From an uncultured Clostridia bacterium (lineage in GTDB: Bacteria > Bacillota > Clostridia > TANB77 > CAG-465): a DNA stretch of 64,000 nucleotides. Under the pieces are notes generated by a model. That model had not been told where the DNA came from. It saw only the letters and a program-made list of their open reading frames with translations, and did no database searches. Below are positions 18,701 through 27,466 of this stretch, piece after piece (position 1 is the first letter of the stretch; every line of letters begins with the position of its first letter). The position numbers and the translations under genes are program-made. Where the stretch lies: contig CARYZD010000010.1 of the NCBI GenBank assembly GCA_949106495.1, positions 16,271 through 80,270 of the forward strand, given 5' to 3'.

Positions 18701-19062
18701 TTATTTTCTATTACATCATCATCAATATCTGCTGACTCACTATTTTTAACATAGTTAATATATGTTGATTCATTTATATACATATCAAAAATCATTGCAA
18801 CAACATGCTTACAAATAACATCTTTTTTAGTATAAGTTGGACATTCACATTTATATGATAACACTCCATTTGTTTTTCTAATTTCAGTTTCATATATGTA
18901 TGTTCCCTCAACATAAGCTTTTGCAACATAATTATTTTCAGAAATAAAATTAAAATCTGCTACTTTAACCCTATTTTGTTCAAAATACTTTTTACCTCTA
19001 TTTGTTATATCTGTACCTGCTTCAAATAAGATACTGTTTATCTCTTCTGCATTTATTAACAT
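15766..19062 (-). CDS. SWIM-zinc-finger SNF2-family helicase
   Basis: The 1098-residue protein begins with a SWIM zinc finger (CECPTYTKKDVICKH, about residues 70-85). A long SNF2-associated region follows. The helicase core carries ADDMGLGKTVQI, the DEAQ box IADEAQYIKNN, and the C-terminal motif DPWWNLSAQNQATDRAYRIGQ. Such proteins translocate along double-stranded DNA or remodel nucleoprotein; in Gram-positives their exact role is poorly known. I placed the start at the ATG preceded by GGGAG at eight bases. The ATG 24 bases further upstream has no ribosome site. It is transcribed alone. Confidence 0.94.
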   Translation of the reverse strand: MLINAEEINSILFEAGTDITNRGKKYFEQNRVKVADFNFISENNYVAKAYVEGTYIYETEIRKTNGVLSYKCECPTYTKKDVICKHVVAMIFDMYINESTYINYVKNSESADIDDDVIENKSYKDKINEQRENNGLMAYYENLELSRNIDKESVNIETLLYLTNDIEKELEVSFKIGKDRMYILRDLFRFSEDMQKGAVNKYGKELEFKHSVESFTKESQALAKLIVSKALEYNEFSKLGTYHFTVNKRYKTNFKLKYSLLDEIFELLKNKKISIDGYDYEKAYGMVTLEEGDPSFDIEILDMKENGLCVISNSEKYYVFDGQEYSYILYKDKLHRCSSEFKTKVLPLIEKLSKDPEGKITISSGSATSFCEYVIPALKDSTTLTIEEGLLEKYKAEKLGTKIFLDIDTKGNIVAEVKFCYGDTEFNPFDKDLNVTCNRNIIEEARAKELFKMYNFVINFKKHIIYLSKEEDIYSFLTEGIDKFMEKFEVLITDKLKNKQIITQKTFNMGVRIENNFLDIDFNELGLDESELKDIFKRYKLRKKYYRLKDGSFINIDTDGIGTLVNLAKTLNITEKDIVSGNVEIPRYRALYIDNLAKNNTSNITINLDNDFREIVKSIKDIDEVKFEEPEELKGVLRSYQKTGFSWLKTLEKYGFGGILADDMGLGKTVQIIALLLDEKKRTGKTSIVVCPSSLYINWEKEINRFSNNIKTLIISGNAEQRENLIKSITDYDVVITSYDLLKRDIEQYKDINFKYVIADEAQYIKNNNTKNAKALKEIKSEVRFALTGTPIENSLAELWSIFDFIMPGYLYTYKKFKDEFETVIIKENDNATMEKLQRLVAPFVLRRIKKEVLKELPDKTEQIMYSKMDEEQQKLYNSYLALAKVKMKQEIESYGFEKSKFKILSLITRLRQICCHPQLFLEDYNGESAKLNQCLEIIEGAIAAKHKILLFSGFTSMFDILTKELEKRGIEYSMLTGQTKVDTRIEMVDEFNKDDNIKVFLISLKAGGTGLNLTGADMVIHFDPWWNLSAQNQATDRAYRIGQRNNVQVFKLISENSIEEKIQKLQERKQDLTDSVIKSGETFISQMSKDELLGLFE

Positions 19063-19173
19063 TACTTCATCTCCCACTATTTCCATAAGTTATATTATAC
19101 TATATTTTAACTCATTTGTGAATGTTTTATGTTAAATTTTATATAAAAAAGATGATATTTATTCATATTCATT

Positions 19174-19207
19174 AAAAAAAGAATAGCCTTTATAAAGACT
19201 ATTCTTT
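19174..19207 (-). terminator. Terminator of the GH18 gene
   Basis: Minus-strand AAAGAATAGTCTTTATAAAG hairpin ending GCTATTCTTT and then T-run. Confidence 0.8.
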
Positions 19208-19216
19208 ATAATATAA

Positions 19217-20848
19217 TTATTTAAGTTTTTCTCTTAATAAATTCCAAATATTTTCTGTTTCAAATCCCTTTTGCCATGCAGTAATACCGGCTAAATTATA
19301 TTTAATAACAGTATCTGCTCTTTTTGACATAGATGTTTCATCTTCAATCCATAGTTTATATGTTACATCTCCTAAATTCATTGCGATATAATTTTGACCT
19401 GAAATATTATCCATTGTTGGAGTTAAATTATATTTTTCTAAAAATTCTTTTGAGTTACTCATGCTATAAACATTTGTAGTAAATGTTCCATCACTTTCTA
19501 CCTTCCAAAGTCTTGTATAGAAAGGAACTCCTAAAATTATTTTTGAAGATGGAATATTTGAATCATTTATTAATGAATTAATATTTTTTTCTACCCAATT
19601 AATTTCTGAAATAGAACCAGGCTCCTTAGACCAATTTCCTCTTTGATCATATCCCATTAACATTACATAGTCGCAAGCTTTACCTACACCTTGTCTATCT
19701 ATATAACTTGTAAAATAAATATCTACAGAAAGTTTTGCACCTGTCTCTTTAACTACAGGATAAAGCTCTCTTAAAAACTGAGTATACATATACTTGTCTT
19801 CTTCAAGCATTCCTTCAAAATCAATATTTATTCCTTCTAAATCATTTGTCTTAATTATATCTACTATATTTCTAATTAAATTTTCTCTTCTTGTCTCATC
19901 ATTCATTATATCTGATGTAACTTGTTTTTTATCCATTTTAGAATTATCTAATCCATTAGTAATAATTGGCCAAATCTCATATCCATTTTGTTTAGCTTTA
20001 TTATAATAATTTTTATTATAGTTAATTTCAACACTACCTTCGCTGTCTGAAATTGCATACCAAGTTGGCATTACAACATTTACGCCATCTATTTTTTCTC
20101 CTAATGTATCAAGATTACTTCCATATTGCCAAAACATTATTAATTTTTCTTTATTTTCTTCTTGTGGTTTATTCTCATTTTCTTCTTTTTTTGAATCTAT
20201 TGTTACAGCGCTCTTATGTATATATCCAATTTTACCGCTATCACTTTTAACTTTATACCATCTACTATGCTTTAAACTATCTGTATATACTGTAACTGTA
20301 TCTTTTGTATCAAGAATTTCCAGTATCTCAGATTTAGTATTTAAGTCACTATATAAACTTACTTTATTATAATTTAAATGAATATCACTAGTATCAAGTT
20401 TATCTATAGAAATAGTTTTAGTATCTTTATCATACTGACATTTAATATTATAGATATTTTTAACCATTTCCATATCTATATAAATTTTATCATCTATAAT
20501 TTTACAACTTGTTTTGGCATCATACTCTTTTAGATTTTTAGTAGCAATATTTTCATTTAATTTAAATTTATATACTGCATCTTCTGTTGTAATTATTACT
20601 TTTTTAGTTTTATTATCATAAAAAATCTCTTCATCAATAAACTCACCTATAGTACTTGTTGATAAATAAATTTTATCATTTTCAACATAAGGTTTATATT
20701 TGCTTGATATTGTATCTCCATATATAATTAAATTTGCATCATTTGAAGAGCCTATTTTTTCATTTATATTCTTTGATAATGTAAATAATACAGATACTAA
20801 ACTTAGCATTATTACACATTTTATTATATTTAAAATTTTTTCTTTCAT
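19217..20848 (-). CDS. Secreted GH18 glycosidase with stalk-like and SH3b domains (SleL/YaaH type)
   Basis: The 543-residue protein has a signal anchor (about 8-25). A copper-amine-oxidase-N-like beta domain follows at about 40-150 and an SH3b domain at 158-215 (GYIHKSAV). A Glu/Lys/Asn-rich linker leads to a GH18 barrel from about 235. The catalytic motif LEGINIDFEGM places the general acid at Glu345, and DYVMLMGYDQRG is the conserved barrel strand. In spore formers GH18 proteins of this build cleave cortex or cell-wall glycan (SleL, YaaH, YvbX). Together with sleB in the window it supports a germination or spore-wall role. The substrate is inferred. Confidence 0.88.
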   Translation of the reverse strand: MKEKILNIIKCVIMLSLVSVLFTLSKNINEKIGSSNDANLIIYGDTISSKYKPYVENDKIYLSTSTIGEFIDEEIFYDNKTKKVIITTEDAVYKFKLNENIATKNLKEYDAKTSCKIIDDKIYIDMEMVKNIYNIKCQYDKDTKTISIDKLDTSDIHLNYNKVSLYSDLNTKSEILEILDTKDTVTVYTDSLKHSRWYKVKSDSGKIGYIHKSAVTIDSKKEENENKPQEENKEKLIMFWQYGSNLDTLGEKIDGVNVVMPTWYAISDSEGSVEINYNKNYYNKAKQNGYEIWPIITNGLDNSKMDKKQVTSDIMNDETRRENLIRNIVDIIKTNDLEGINIDFEGMLEEDKYMYTQFLRELYPVVKETGAKLSVDIYFTSYIDRQGVGKACDYVMLMGYDQRGNWSKEPGSISEINWVEKNINSLINDSNIPSSKIILGVPFYTRLWKVESDGTFTTNVYSMSNSKEFLEKYNLTPTMDNISGQNYIAMNLGDVTYKLWIEDETSMSKRADTVIKYNLAGITAWQKGFETENIWNLLREKLK

Positions 20849-20937
20849 ATAATTTACCTCAATTACTAATGTAATTATACACTAAATATATTTTTTTGTG
20901 AAGATTGTATTTTCAATTTATTATATTAATACATAAA

Positions 20938-20959
20938 GTGGGCAAATACATTTGCCCAC
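20938..20959 (-). terminator. Terminator of the alr-murF-ddl operon
   Basis: A GC-rich stem GTGGGCAAA/TTTGCCCAC with a four-base loop lies about 50 bases after the ddl stop. On the minus strand it is followed by TTTATGTATT. Confidence 0.65.
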
Positions 20960-21010
20960 CTAATAATATAATTTGCTATTTATAATAAATTATTCCTAAT
21001 ATACTAACTA

Positions 21011-22207
21011 TTATTTTTTTCCTGTCATATTTAATATATTAACATCTGTTGAATATGTTATTTTATCTCTTCTTTCTTTTCTTTTTATTGCATATCTAAT
21101 AGCTCTATCTAATAATTCAGAAAAACTTATTCCTTTTGGTTGCCATAGATAGAAAGAAAGTGAACCAGGTATTGTATTAATTTCATTTACATAGATTTTA
21201 TTACTATCTCCATCTATAATAAAATCTATTCTTGATATTCCCTCACAATTTAATGTTTTAAATGTTTCTTTTGCTAAAGAATAAATCTCATCTTCTTGTG
21301 ATTTTGTAAGTTCTGCTGGAATTTTTCTTGAAAGAGAAGCCATTCCTGAACCTTTAGTTCCACTTAATTTTGAAGATTTTGCTCCAAGTTTTCCACTTTT
21401 TGAACCATCTCCCATATATTTATCTTTATAACTTAATATTTCATCATTTTTAATTGGTTCTTCAAGGACAGAAACATCTTGCTCTACAAAATTTCCTAAA
21501 ACAGAACAGTTAATTTCCCTTAAATTTGTAACACATCTTTCTACAAGTACACTATCACAAAAAGCAAATACATTTTGCATTTTTTCTTTAAATTCATCTT
21601 TTTGTTTTATTACTTCTATTCCTACACTTGAACCTAAATTTGCAGGTTTTACAATTATTGGTAAAGACAATGTCCTAGTTATTTTCTCATAAGCCATATC
21701 TGCGTCTTCATTAAATTCCTCAACATTTAAAGTTTCATATTCTACTACTGGCAATTTAGATGCTTCTAATACTTTTTTAAATATTATTTTATTCATTCCA
21801 ACTGCTGATGCACATACATCACAACCAACATATGGGATATTATACATTTCAAGCATACCTTCTAATGTTCCATCTTCTACATTTAGTCCATGCACTACAG
21901 GAAAAGCTATATCTATTTTTGCAAGCACCTTTTTAAATAATCCTCTTTTAGCGTTTAATACTAATTTTGAATCTTCACTTGTAAAATATACCTCATTTGA
22001 CATTCTCTTTGTTTCTTCTAAATCTCTAAATTCCTCAACTTTTGTTAAAAGCTCTGATGTATAAAATTTATTATCTTTTGATATGTATACTGGTACAATA
22101 TCATATTTTTCACTATCTAAGTTTTCAATAACTTGCATAGCAGAGATTATTGATACTTCATGTTCAACACTCTTTCCTCCAAAAAAAACTCCAACTACTG
22201 TTTTCAT
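21011..22207 (-). CDS. ddl: D-alanine--D-alanine ligase
   Basis: Ddl joins two D-alanines for the peptidoglycan stem peptide. The 398-residue product has the ATP-grasp features of the family: GGKSVEHEVSIISA near the start, KPANLGSSVGI in the middle, and RIDFIIDGDSNKIYVNEINTIPGSLSFYLW at the metal site. The omega-loop has SYKDKY with the Tyr typical of D-Ala-D-Ala enzymes. It is followed by a Gly/Ser/Lys-rich stretch before RKIPAEL, which makes the protein longer than most Ddl. Last gene of the alr-hydrolase-murF-ddl operon. Confidence 0.96.
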   Translation of the reverse strand: MKTVVGVFFGGKSVEHEVSIISAMQVIENLDSEKYDIVPVYISKDNKFYTSELLTKVEEFRDLEETKRMSNEVYFTSEDSKLVLNAKRGLFKKVLAKIDIAFPVVHGLNVEDGTLEGMLEMYNIPYVGCDVCASAVGMNKIIFKKVLEASKLPVVEYETLNVEEFNEDADMAYEKITRTLSLPIIVKPANLGSSVGIEVIKQKDEFKEKMQNVFAFCDSVLVERCVTNLREINCSVLGNFVEQDVSVLEEPIKNDEILSYKDKYMGDGSKSGKLGAKSSKLSGTKGSGMASLSRKIPAELTKSQEDEIYSLAKETFKTLNCEGISRIDFIIDGDSNKIYVNEINTIPGSLSFYLWQPKGISFSELLDRAIRYAIKRKERRDKITYSTDVNILNMTGKK

Positions 22208-22222
22208 ACTAATACTTCCTTT

Positions 22223-23803
22223 CTATTTTATATAACTATCTGGTAAATCATTTTCAAAAAGTGCAAGTAGATTTTCATGACTAATTTGAATTTCTTGTAA
22301 TTTTTGAAAAGCTTCATATAAATCATTAACTACAATATAGTTTTTAAATCCTTTGTTTTCCATTCCTTTTTTTATATATTCAGTTGTTACTTTTCCAACT
22401 AATATTACATAGTCTAAACTTGATGCATATTCTCCAAACTTTTCATTTAATTCATCTGTTTTATCTCCAAGTTCAATCATACCTGGTGTTACTAATACTT
22501 TATACTTATCTTTAAACATACATAAAGTCTCTATTGCTGCTTTTGAACCTTCTGGATTAGAATTAAATGCATCATCTAGTGCAAGAACTCCTCCCATAGT
22601 TTTAAGCTCTAATCTGTGCTCAACTGGTTTGATTTTCTTAATTCCTCTTTTTATTTCTTCATTTGTCATTCCTAGTTCTTTTGCTATTGCAATAGCACAA
22701 ACAATATTATATATATTGTGTTTTCCTAACAATTTAGTTTCTACTGTTATTCTATTGTCTTTATCTACAACATCAAAAATACTACCTTTGTCTGACATCT
22801 TAATATTTTCAACAGTATATCTACAATCATTATCATTTAAGCTATAGTTAATTACTTCTGTGTCTTTTGCATAAAGTTCTATTCCTTTTCTTATATAATC
22901 ATTATCTACATTTAGAATTGCTTTTCTTTTTTTCTTAGCGTTTGTTATAATTTCAAATTTTCCTTTTATAATATTATCCATAGATTTAAAACTTGTTAAA
23001 TGCTGTGGCCCTATAGATGTAATTACAGATATATCTGGTGTAGCAATATTACAAATTTCTTCTATTTCCCCTAGTCTTGCTGCTCCCATTTCACATACAA
23101 ATACTTCTGTATATGGCTTTATTTGCTCGCGTATTGTTCTTACAACTCCAAGCGTTGTATTAAAGCTTTTAGGAGTCATAACAGTAATGTACTTTTCCTC
23201 AAGAAGAGATGCAACAATATTTTTTGTTGATGTCTTTCCATAACTTCCTGTTATTCCAATTACCTTCATATTCTTATTTGAAGCCATTATTTTTTTAGCC
23301 TCTTTAATATATCTTAAATTTATTAACTTTAATATTGGCTGTGCAATAAAGTTTCCTAAAAGCATAACTATAATTGAAACTATTTTATATAATGATAATA
23401 CTCCAAACAGAATTGAAATGTATTTTAAACTGCTAATATAATATACTCCAATTATACTTAAAGTAATTATAATTGCAATCATGGTATATGTTATTTTTAC
23501 TCTATTTGTATATACAAATTTCTTTTTTGCAATTGGTCTATTATTTATTGTACTATATGCAGTAAAAATACACATAATAGAATATAATATTAAAGTGTAT
23601 GGATAAAAAAATGATATAATTGCTAATATTAATAATATAACTTCATATATCTTTATTTTAGCTGCTTTAGTTGTTTTTATTGCTGGTATAAATTCATCTA
23701 TTTCATAAAATGACTGTTGAAAAATATGCATAAACTTATTCACATTAACCACAATTAAAAATAATGATATTATATATACTAATGTAATACCTATAGCTGT
23801 CAT
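22223..23803 (-). CDS. murF: Membrane-fused MurF-like Mur ligase
   Basis: MurF adds D-Ala-D-Ala to the UDP-MurNAc tripeptide. The ATP-binding and C-terminal Mur ligase domains are clear: GITGSYGKTSTKN at 183-195, PHTSF-like GPQHLTSFKSMDN, GKHNIYNIVCAIAIAKELG, HRLELK and DDAFNSNPEGSKAAIE. The usual N-terminal substrate domain of MurF is missing. In its place residues 1-165 form about five membrane helices. The ligase would therefore sit at the membrane. The gene start ATG directly follows the stop of the hydrolase gene, and ddl follows by 15 bases, which fits a D-Ala-D-Ala role. Another Mur-type reaction remains possible. Confidence 0.85.
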   Translation of the reverse strand: MTAIGITLVYIISLFLIVVNVNKFMHIFQQSFYEIDEFIPAIKTTKAAKIKIYEVILLILAIISFFYPYTLILYSIMCIFTAYSTINNRPIAKKKFVYTNRVKITYTMIAIIITLSIIGVYYISSLKYISILFGVLSLYKIVSIIVMLLGNFIAQPILKLINLRYIKEAKKIMASNKNMKVIGITGSYGKTSTKNIVASLLEEKYITVMTPKSFNTTLGVVRTIREQIKPYTEVFVCEMGAARLGEIEEICNIATPDISVITSIGPQHLTSFKSMDNIIKGKFEIITNAKKKRKAILNVDNDYIRKGIELYAKDTEVINYSLNDNDCRYTVENIKMSDKGSIFDVVDKDNRITVETKLLGKHNIYNIVCAIAIAKELGMTNEEIKRGIKKIKPVEHRLELKTMGGVLALDDAFNSNPEGSKAAIETLCMFKDKYKVLVTPGMIELGDKTDELNEKFGEYASSLDYVILVGKVTTEYIKKGMENKGFKNYIVVNDLYEAFQKLQEIQISHENLLALFENDLPDSYIK

Positions 23804-24577
23804 CTAATCACATCCTTCCAAAAATTTATTTACTACTGTTAAAAAATAACCTATATTATCTAAATAACTAAAATGCCCTGCGCCAGATATTGTAACAAGA
23901 CCTGAATCTGGAATTAATTCTTCCATTTTTTTAGCATCACTTATTGGTGTATCTAAGTCTTTATCTCCCCAAATTAAAAGTGTAGATGTTTTTATATTTG
24001 GTAAATACTCTGTCAAATCTTCATTTATAACATTTTTAAATACCTCTTTCATTGTTTCATCTGCATTTTTATAATCTTCTGAACCAAGTTTATTTTTATA
24101 CTTATCTATTATTTTTTTAGCTTTATTCTTTCCTAAAATTAAGTTTGCTATATTTTTTATACATTTAAAAATAGTCTCTTTAACTTTTGCTTTAAAACTT
24201 TTTTTAGGTTTAATTCCTGCACTATCTACAAGTATTATTTTTTGTGGTTTAAATCCAAGTTTTCCAGTTAGTTTTATTATTACTCTTCCACCAAACGAAT
24301 GACCTACAAGTACTACTTTATCTAAATTCTTTTGGTTAATAAACTCAAGAACTAGTTTTGAGTAATCCTCTACACAATAACTTTTATCTGGATTTTCACT
24401 TTGACCAAATCCTGGGAAATCTATTGCATATACTTTAAAGCTCTTAGATAAGTTTTCAATTACTGGGTTAAAAGATGCAATATTTGCTCCCCAACCATGA
24501 AGTAACAAAATACTTGTTTTTGTATCTGGACCTTTTTCTATGTAATTTACTTTTAAATTTTTTAATTCAACTTGCAT
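23804..24577 (-). CDS. Alpha/beta hydrolase
   Basis: The 257-residue protein has the hydrolase triad in order: nucleophile Ser in LVGHSFGGRVI, acid in LLIWGDKDLDTPI, and His in ISGAGHFSYLDN. The oxyanion region is LLLHGWGANIASFNP. The lid (about 125-175) is Lys-rich. The substrate is not known. It sits between alr and murF and abuts murF with no gap, so it may act on a cell-wall or membrane precursor, but this is inference. Confidence 0.9.
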   Translation of the reverse strand: MQVELKNLKVNYIEKGPDTKTSILLLHGWGANIASFNPVIENLSKSFKVYAIDFPGFGQSENPDKSYCVEDYSKLVLEFINQKNLDKVVLVGHSFGGRVIIKLTGKLGFKPQKIILVDSAGIKPKKSFKAKVKETIFKCIKNIANLILGKNKAKKIIDKYKNKLGSEDYKNADETMKEVFKNVINEDLTEYLPNIKTSTLLIWGDKDLDTPISDAKKMEELIPDSGLVTISGAGHFSYLDNIGYFLTVVNKFLEGCD

Positions 24578-24585
24578 TATTTCAC

Positions 24586-25655
24586 CTACTTTATAACTCT
24601 TTCTATTCTACTTCCTAAATTTGAAATTACTTCATATGTTATTTTATTAGATAGCTTTGCTATTTCCTTTAAATCATTTTCATAATCCCATATTATAGCT
24701 TCATCATTTACCTTAATATCCTTAACATCTGTTACATCTGCCATCATCATATCCATACAAATATTTCCTATTTGTCGACATTTTATACCATTTATAATTA
24801 CATTAATATTATTAGATAAACTTCTACTAATTCCATCTGCATATCCAATCTTTATAACTGCAACTTTAGTATTAGGTTTTACTATAACTGTTCCACCATA
24901 TCCAACTTTTGTATATTTATCTACATTAGTTACATTTATAACGGGGGCTGTTAGTTTGAGTACTGGTTTAGTATCTCCACAATAGCCATACATTATTATT
25001 CCAACCCTAACATGTGTATCAAAATCTACTTTATCTGAATAATACTCTACTCCATCAGAATTTAAAATATGTATGTATTTGAATTCATAATTTTTGCTTA
25101 AATTTTCTACAATATACTTAAATTCATTAATTTGATTATTTGTATACTCTTTATCTGAGTCAGCACATGAAAGATGAGTATATATTCCTTCAATTTTTAT
25201 ATTTTTATATTTTAAAATATTTGTAAAATTGATTATAATATTATCTTTACTAAATCCAAGTCTAGTCATACCTGTATCTATTTTTATATGTATTTTTGCT
25301 ATTTTATTTTTCTGTTTTGCTATTTCATTTATATCTTTAATATTTTGAATATTTGAAACAGATATACTAATATCCTCTTCTATTGCACTTTCAATTTCTT
25401 TATCTACTAATACACTAGTAACAGTATCATGCCAGTAATATTATTATTTCTAAGCCTTATTGCTTCATCTATACATGCTACTCCAAAATTTTTTATACCC
25501 ATATTTTGAAGTTCATTTGCAATAAGTGTATCTCCGACACCATAAGCATTAGCCTTTACCATTGCAATAATATTTTTTCTTTCCCCTATTTTATCTTTAA
25601 TATAATCCATATTATATTTTAATATTTCTTTATTTACATATAATTTAGCTTTCAT
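24586..25655 (-). pseudogene. alr: Alanine racemase with a one-base frameshift
   Basis: Alr makes D-alanine with pyridoxal phosphate. The N-terminal part, read from 25655, carries the cofactor Lys in MVKANAYGVGD (Lys34) and runs to a stop at 25407. The rest reads in another frame from about 25425 down and has SVLVDKEIESAIEEDISISV, IKIDTGMTRLGF, the catalytic Tyr in KVGYGGTV and KIGYADGISRS. The total span of 1070 bases is 356 codons plus two bases. A single missing base near 25405-25425 therefore restores a normal-length enzyme. D-alanine production is essential, so a sequence error or a second alr elsewhere is likely. First gene of the D-Ala operon. Confidence 0.88.
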
Positions 25656-25722
25656 ATAAAAATCCTCACTTTTTTCACATAATATTTATAATACACAATA
25701 CTTTATTTTTTCAAGTTGGTTT

Positions 25723-25751
25723 TTGATTTTTTACTTATATTATGCTATAAT
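25723..25751 (+). promoter_or_regulatory. Promoter of the Sel1-repeat gene
   Basis: TTGATT, 17-base spacer, TATAAT. In the leader the hairpin GCAAAAAG-ATTT-CTTTTTGC (25778-25797) lies between promoter and gene. Its weak trailing T content makes it a doubtful terminator. Confidence 0.6.
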
Positions 25752-25857
25752 ATTATTGTTTTATATAACTATTATACGCAAAAAGATTTCTTTTTGCAAC
25801 ATATATTAAACTACACTAAAAAAGTGAAATCCACACTAAATTCACAAAGGAGAAAAT

Positions 25858-27402
25858 ATGAATAAAAAGAACTATGTTAAATTAAACAATAATAATAGAC
25901 ATTTATCTTTAGGTAATTTATTTAGAATATTAAAAGAGGAAACTAATAACAAAAATTTTACAATTCAATCTGAAATATTTTGTATTCTTTTTGATATTGA
26001 CTCTATTTCTGATACAACTGTAAATAATTACTGTACTGGTGTTAGAGCAATAAATTCTAAATACAAATCTATATATGTTAATTGGAAACAAAAATATTTA
26101 AAGGATGAAACTATATTTAAAAATATAATACTAAATATAATTGCTACAATAGATAATAAAAATGTATTTATTACTAAAGACTATTTTAATCAATCAATTG
26201 ATGTAATTAATAGTAATGTTAAATTTAATAAAGTTTGCTTAAGACTATATAATATATCTAAAAATGATTTAGAAGTAACAAAAGAATTTTCTTCTCTACT
26301 TAAAAGATTACTTGATGCTAAAAACCTATATAAATTTTTTATTGAAGTGTTATTTTTTGTTATTTTAGATAAAAAACAACCTGTATATATTGAAGATAAA
26401 TTTATGGATACACTTGATGATTTTCTATATTCTTCTGAAGTATCCTCAGATGACGCAATAGATTTTGTAACAGTTCAACTTAAAGGCGGACTTTGGTCAA
26501 TTAGAGGAATCCATGAACTTGCTAAAAAAGGAAATCCATATGCTTGTTTTGAAATGGGTTCACTTGAACTTTATGGTCAAGTAGCAGGATATCCAAGATA
26601 TCAAGAAAGCTATGAATTTTATAAAACAGCAGCTCAAAAAAAACATCCAAATGCTATTTGGGCTTTAGGACACTTATACTATAACGGATTTGTTGGAACT
26701 AAATCTAGAGAAGATATGAAAAAAGCCTTTAGATATTTTAATAAAGCAAGAAAAGTTAATTGTATTGCAGCCATAAATAGTCTAGGAACAGTTTTTAAGG
26801 AAGGAAATGTACCTTTTATCTCTAAAGACTTAAAAAAGGCTAAAAAGCTATTTGAATTTGCAGCAAACAAAAATTATGTTTATGCTATAAACAATTTAGG
26901 AATAATGTATGAAGAAGAAGAAAATTATAAAAAAGCATTTGAACTATTTAAATCTTCTTCAGCTCAAGGTGAAAGCTGGGCATCAAATAAACTAGGACAA
27001 ATGTATAGACAAGGTATTGGAACTAAAAAAAGTTTGAAAAAAGCGTTTGAGTATTATAATAAAGCAACTGATGCTACAATATACTCTGTATGTTTTTGGT
27101 CAAAATACAACTTAGCACATTATTTTTATGAAAATGGTGTTGCAGAAATTGGTATAGCAAAAGACATAGATAAAAGTATATCACTACTAGAAGAATGTAT
27201 AAACCATAACATAACTAAAGCATATGAAGATTTAATAATTATATATTATTCAAAATACATAAAAAAAGGTGACATAGAATACTTAAATAAAGCAAAAGAA
27301 TATGCTACAATTTATGAATCTAAACCTGAATGCGATATAGATAAAATAAATGAAATTATTAAAACAATAAAAAATACAGATAAAAATAAAATAATATTTT
27401 AA
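25858..27402 (+). CDS. Sel1-like repeat protein
   Basis: The 514-residue cytoplasmic protein has an unrecognised N-terminal half (about 1-205). At least five Sel1/TPR-like repeats follow from about 215 to 470. They show the pattern ALGHLYYNGFVG, AINSLGTVFKEGNV, AINNLGIMYEEEENYKKAFELF and ASNKLGQMYRQGIGTKKSLKKA. Such alpha-solenoids bind proteins, often as scaffolds for signalling or surveillance. There is no enzyme motif and no signal peptide. AAAGGAG lies seven bases before the ATG. It is the only plus-strand gene between 10 and 46 kb and stands alone. Confidence 0.85.
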   Translation: MNKKNYVKLNNNNRHLSLGNLFRILKEETNNKNFTIQSEIFCILFDIDSISDTTVNNYCTGVRAINSKYKSIYVNWKQKYLKDETIFKNIILNIIATIDNKNVFITKDYFNQSIDVINSNVKFNKVCLRLYNISKNDLEVTKEFSSLLKRLLDAKNLYKFFIEVLFFVILDKKQPVYIEDKFMDTLDDFLYSSEVSSDDAIDFVTVQLKGGLWSIRGIHELAKKGNPYACFEMGSLELYGQVAGYPRYQESYEFYKTAAQKKHPNAIWALGHLYYNGFVGTKSREDMKKAFRYFNKARKVNCIAAINSLGTVFKEGNVPFISKDLKKAKKLFEFAANKNYVYAINNLGIMYEEEENYKKAFELFKSSSAQGESWASNKLGQMYRQGIGTKKSLKKAFEYYNKATDATIYSVCFWSKYNLAHYFYENGVAEIGIAKDIDKSISLLEECINHNITKAYEDLIIIYYSKYIKKGDIEYLNKAKEYATIYESKPECDIDKINEIIKTIKNTDKNKIIF

Positions 27403-27436
27403 GATGTTCTAATTTTGAATATCTTTTATTGGTATA

Positions 27437-27466
27437 AAAAATGGCATTAAATACTAATGCCATTTT
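27437..27466. terminator. Bidirectional terminator
   Basis: AAAATGGCATTA/TAATGCCATTTT between convergent genes. Its right arm includes the stop codon of the LPXTG protein. Confidence 0.85.

Noticed and set aside
24586..25269. A separate short racemase gene starting MTRLGF
   Set aside because: This lies in the middle of a conserved alr motif and has no ribosome site. It is the second part of the frameshifted alr.
25778..25797. Hairpin before the Sel1 gene as a terminator or riboswitch
   Set aside because: The stem is A/T only apart from two pairs, lacks a following T-run and shows no known aptamer features.
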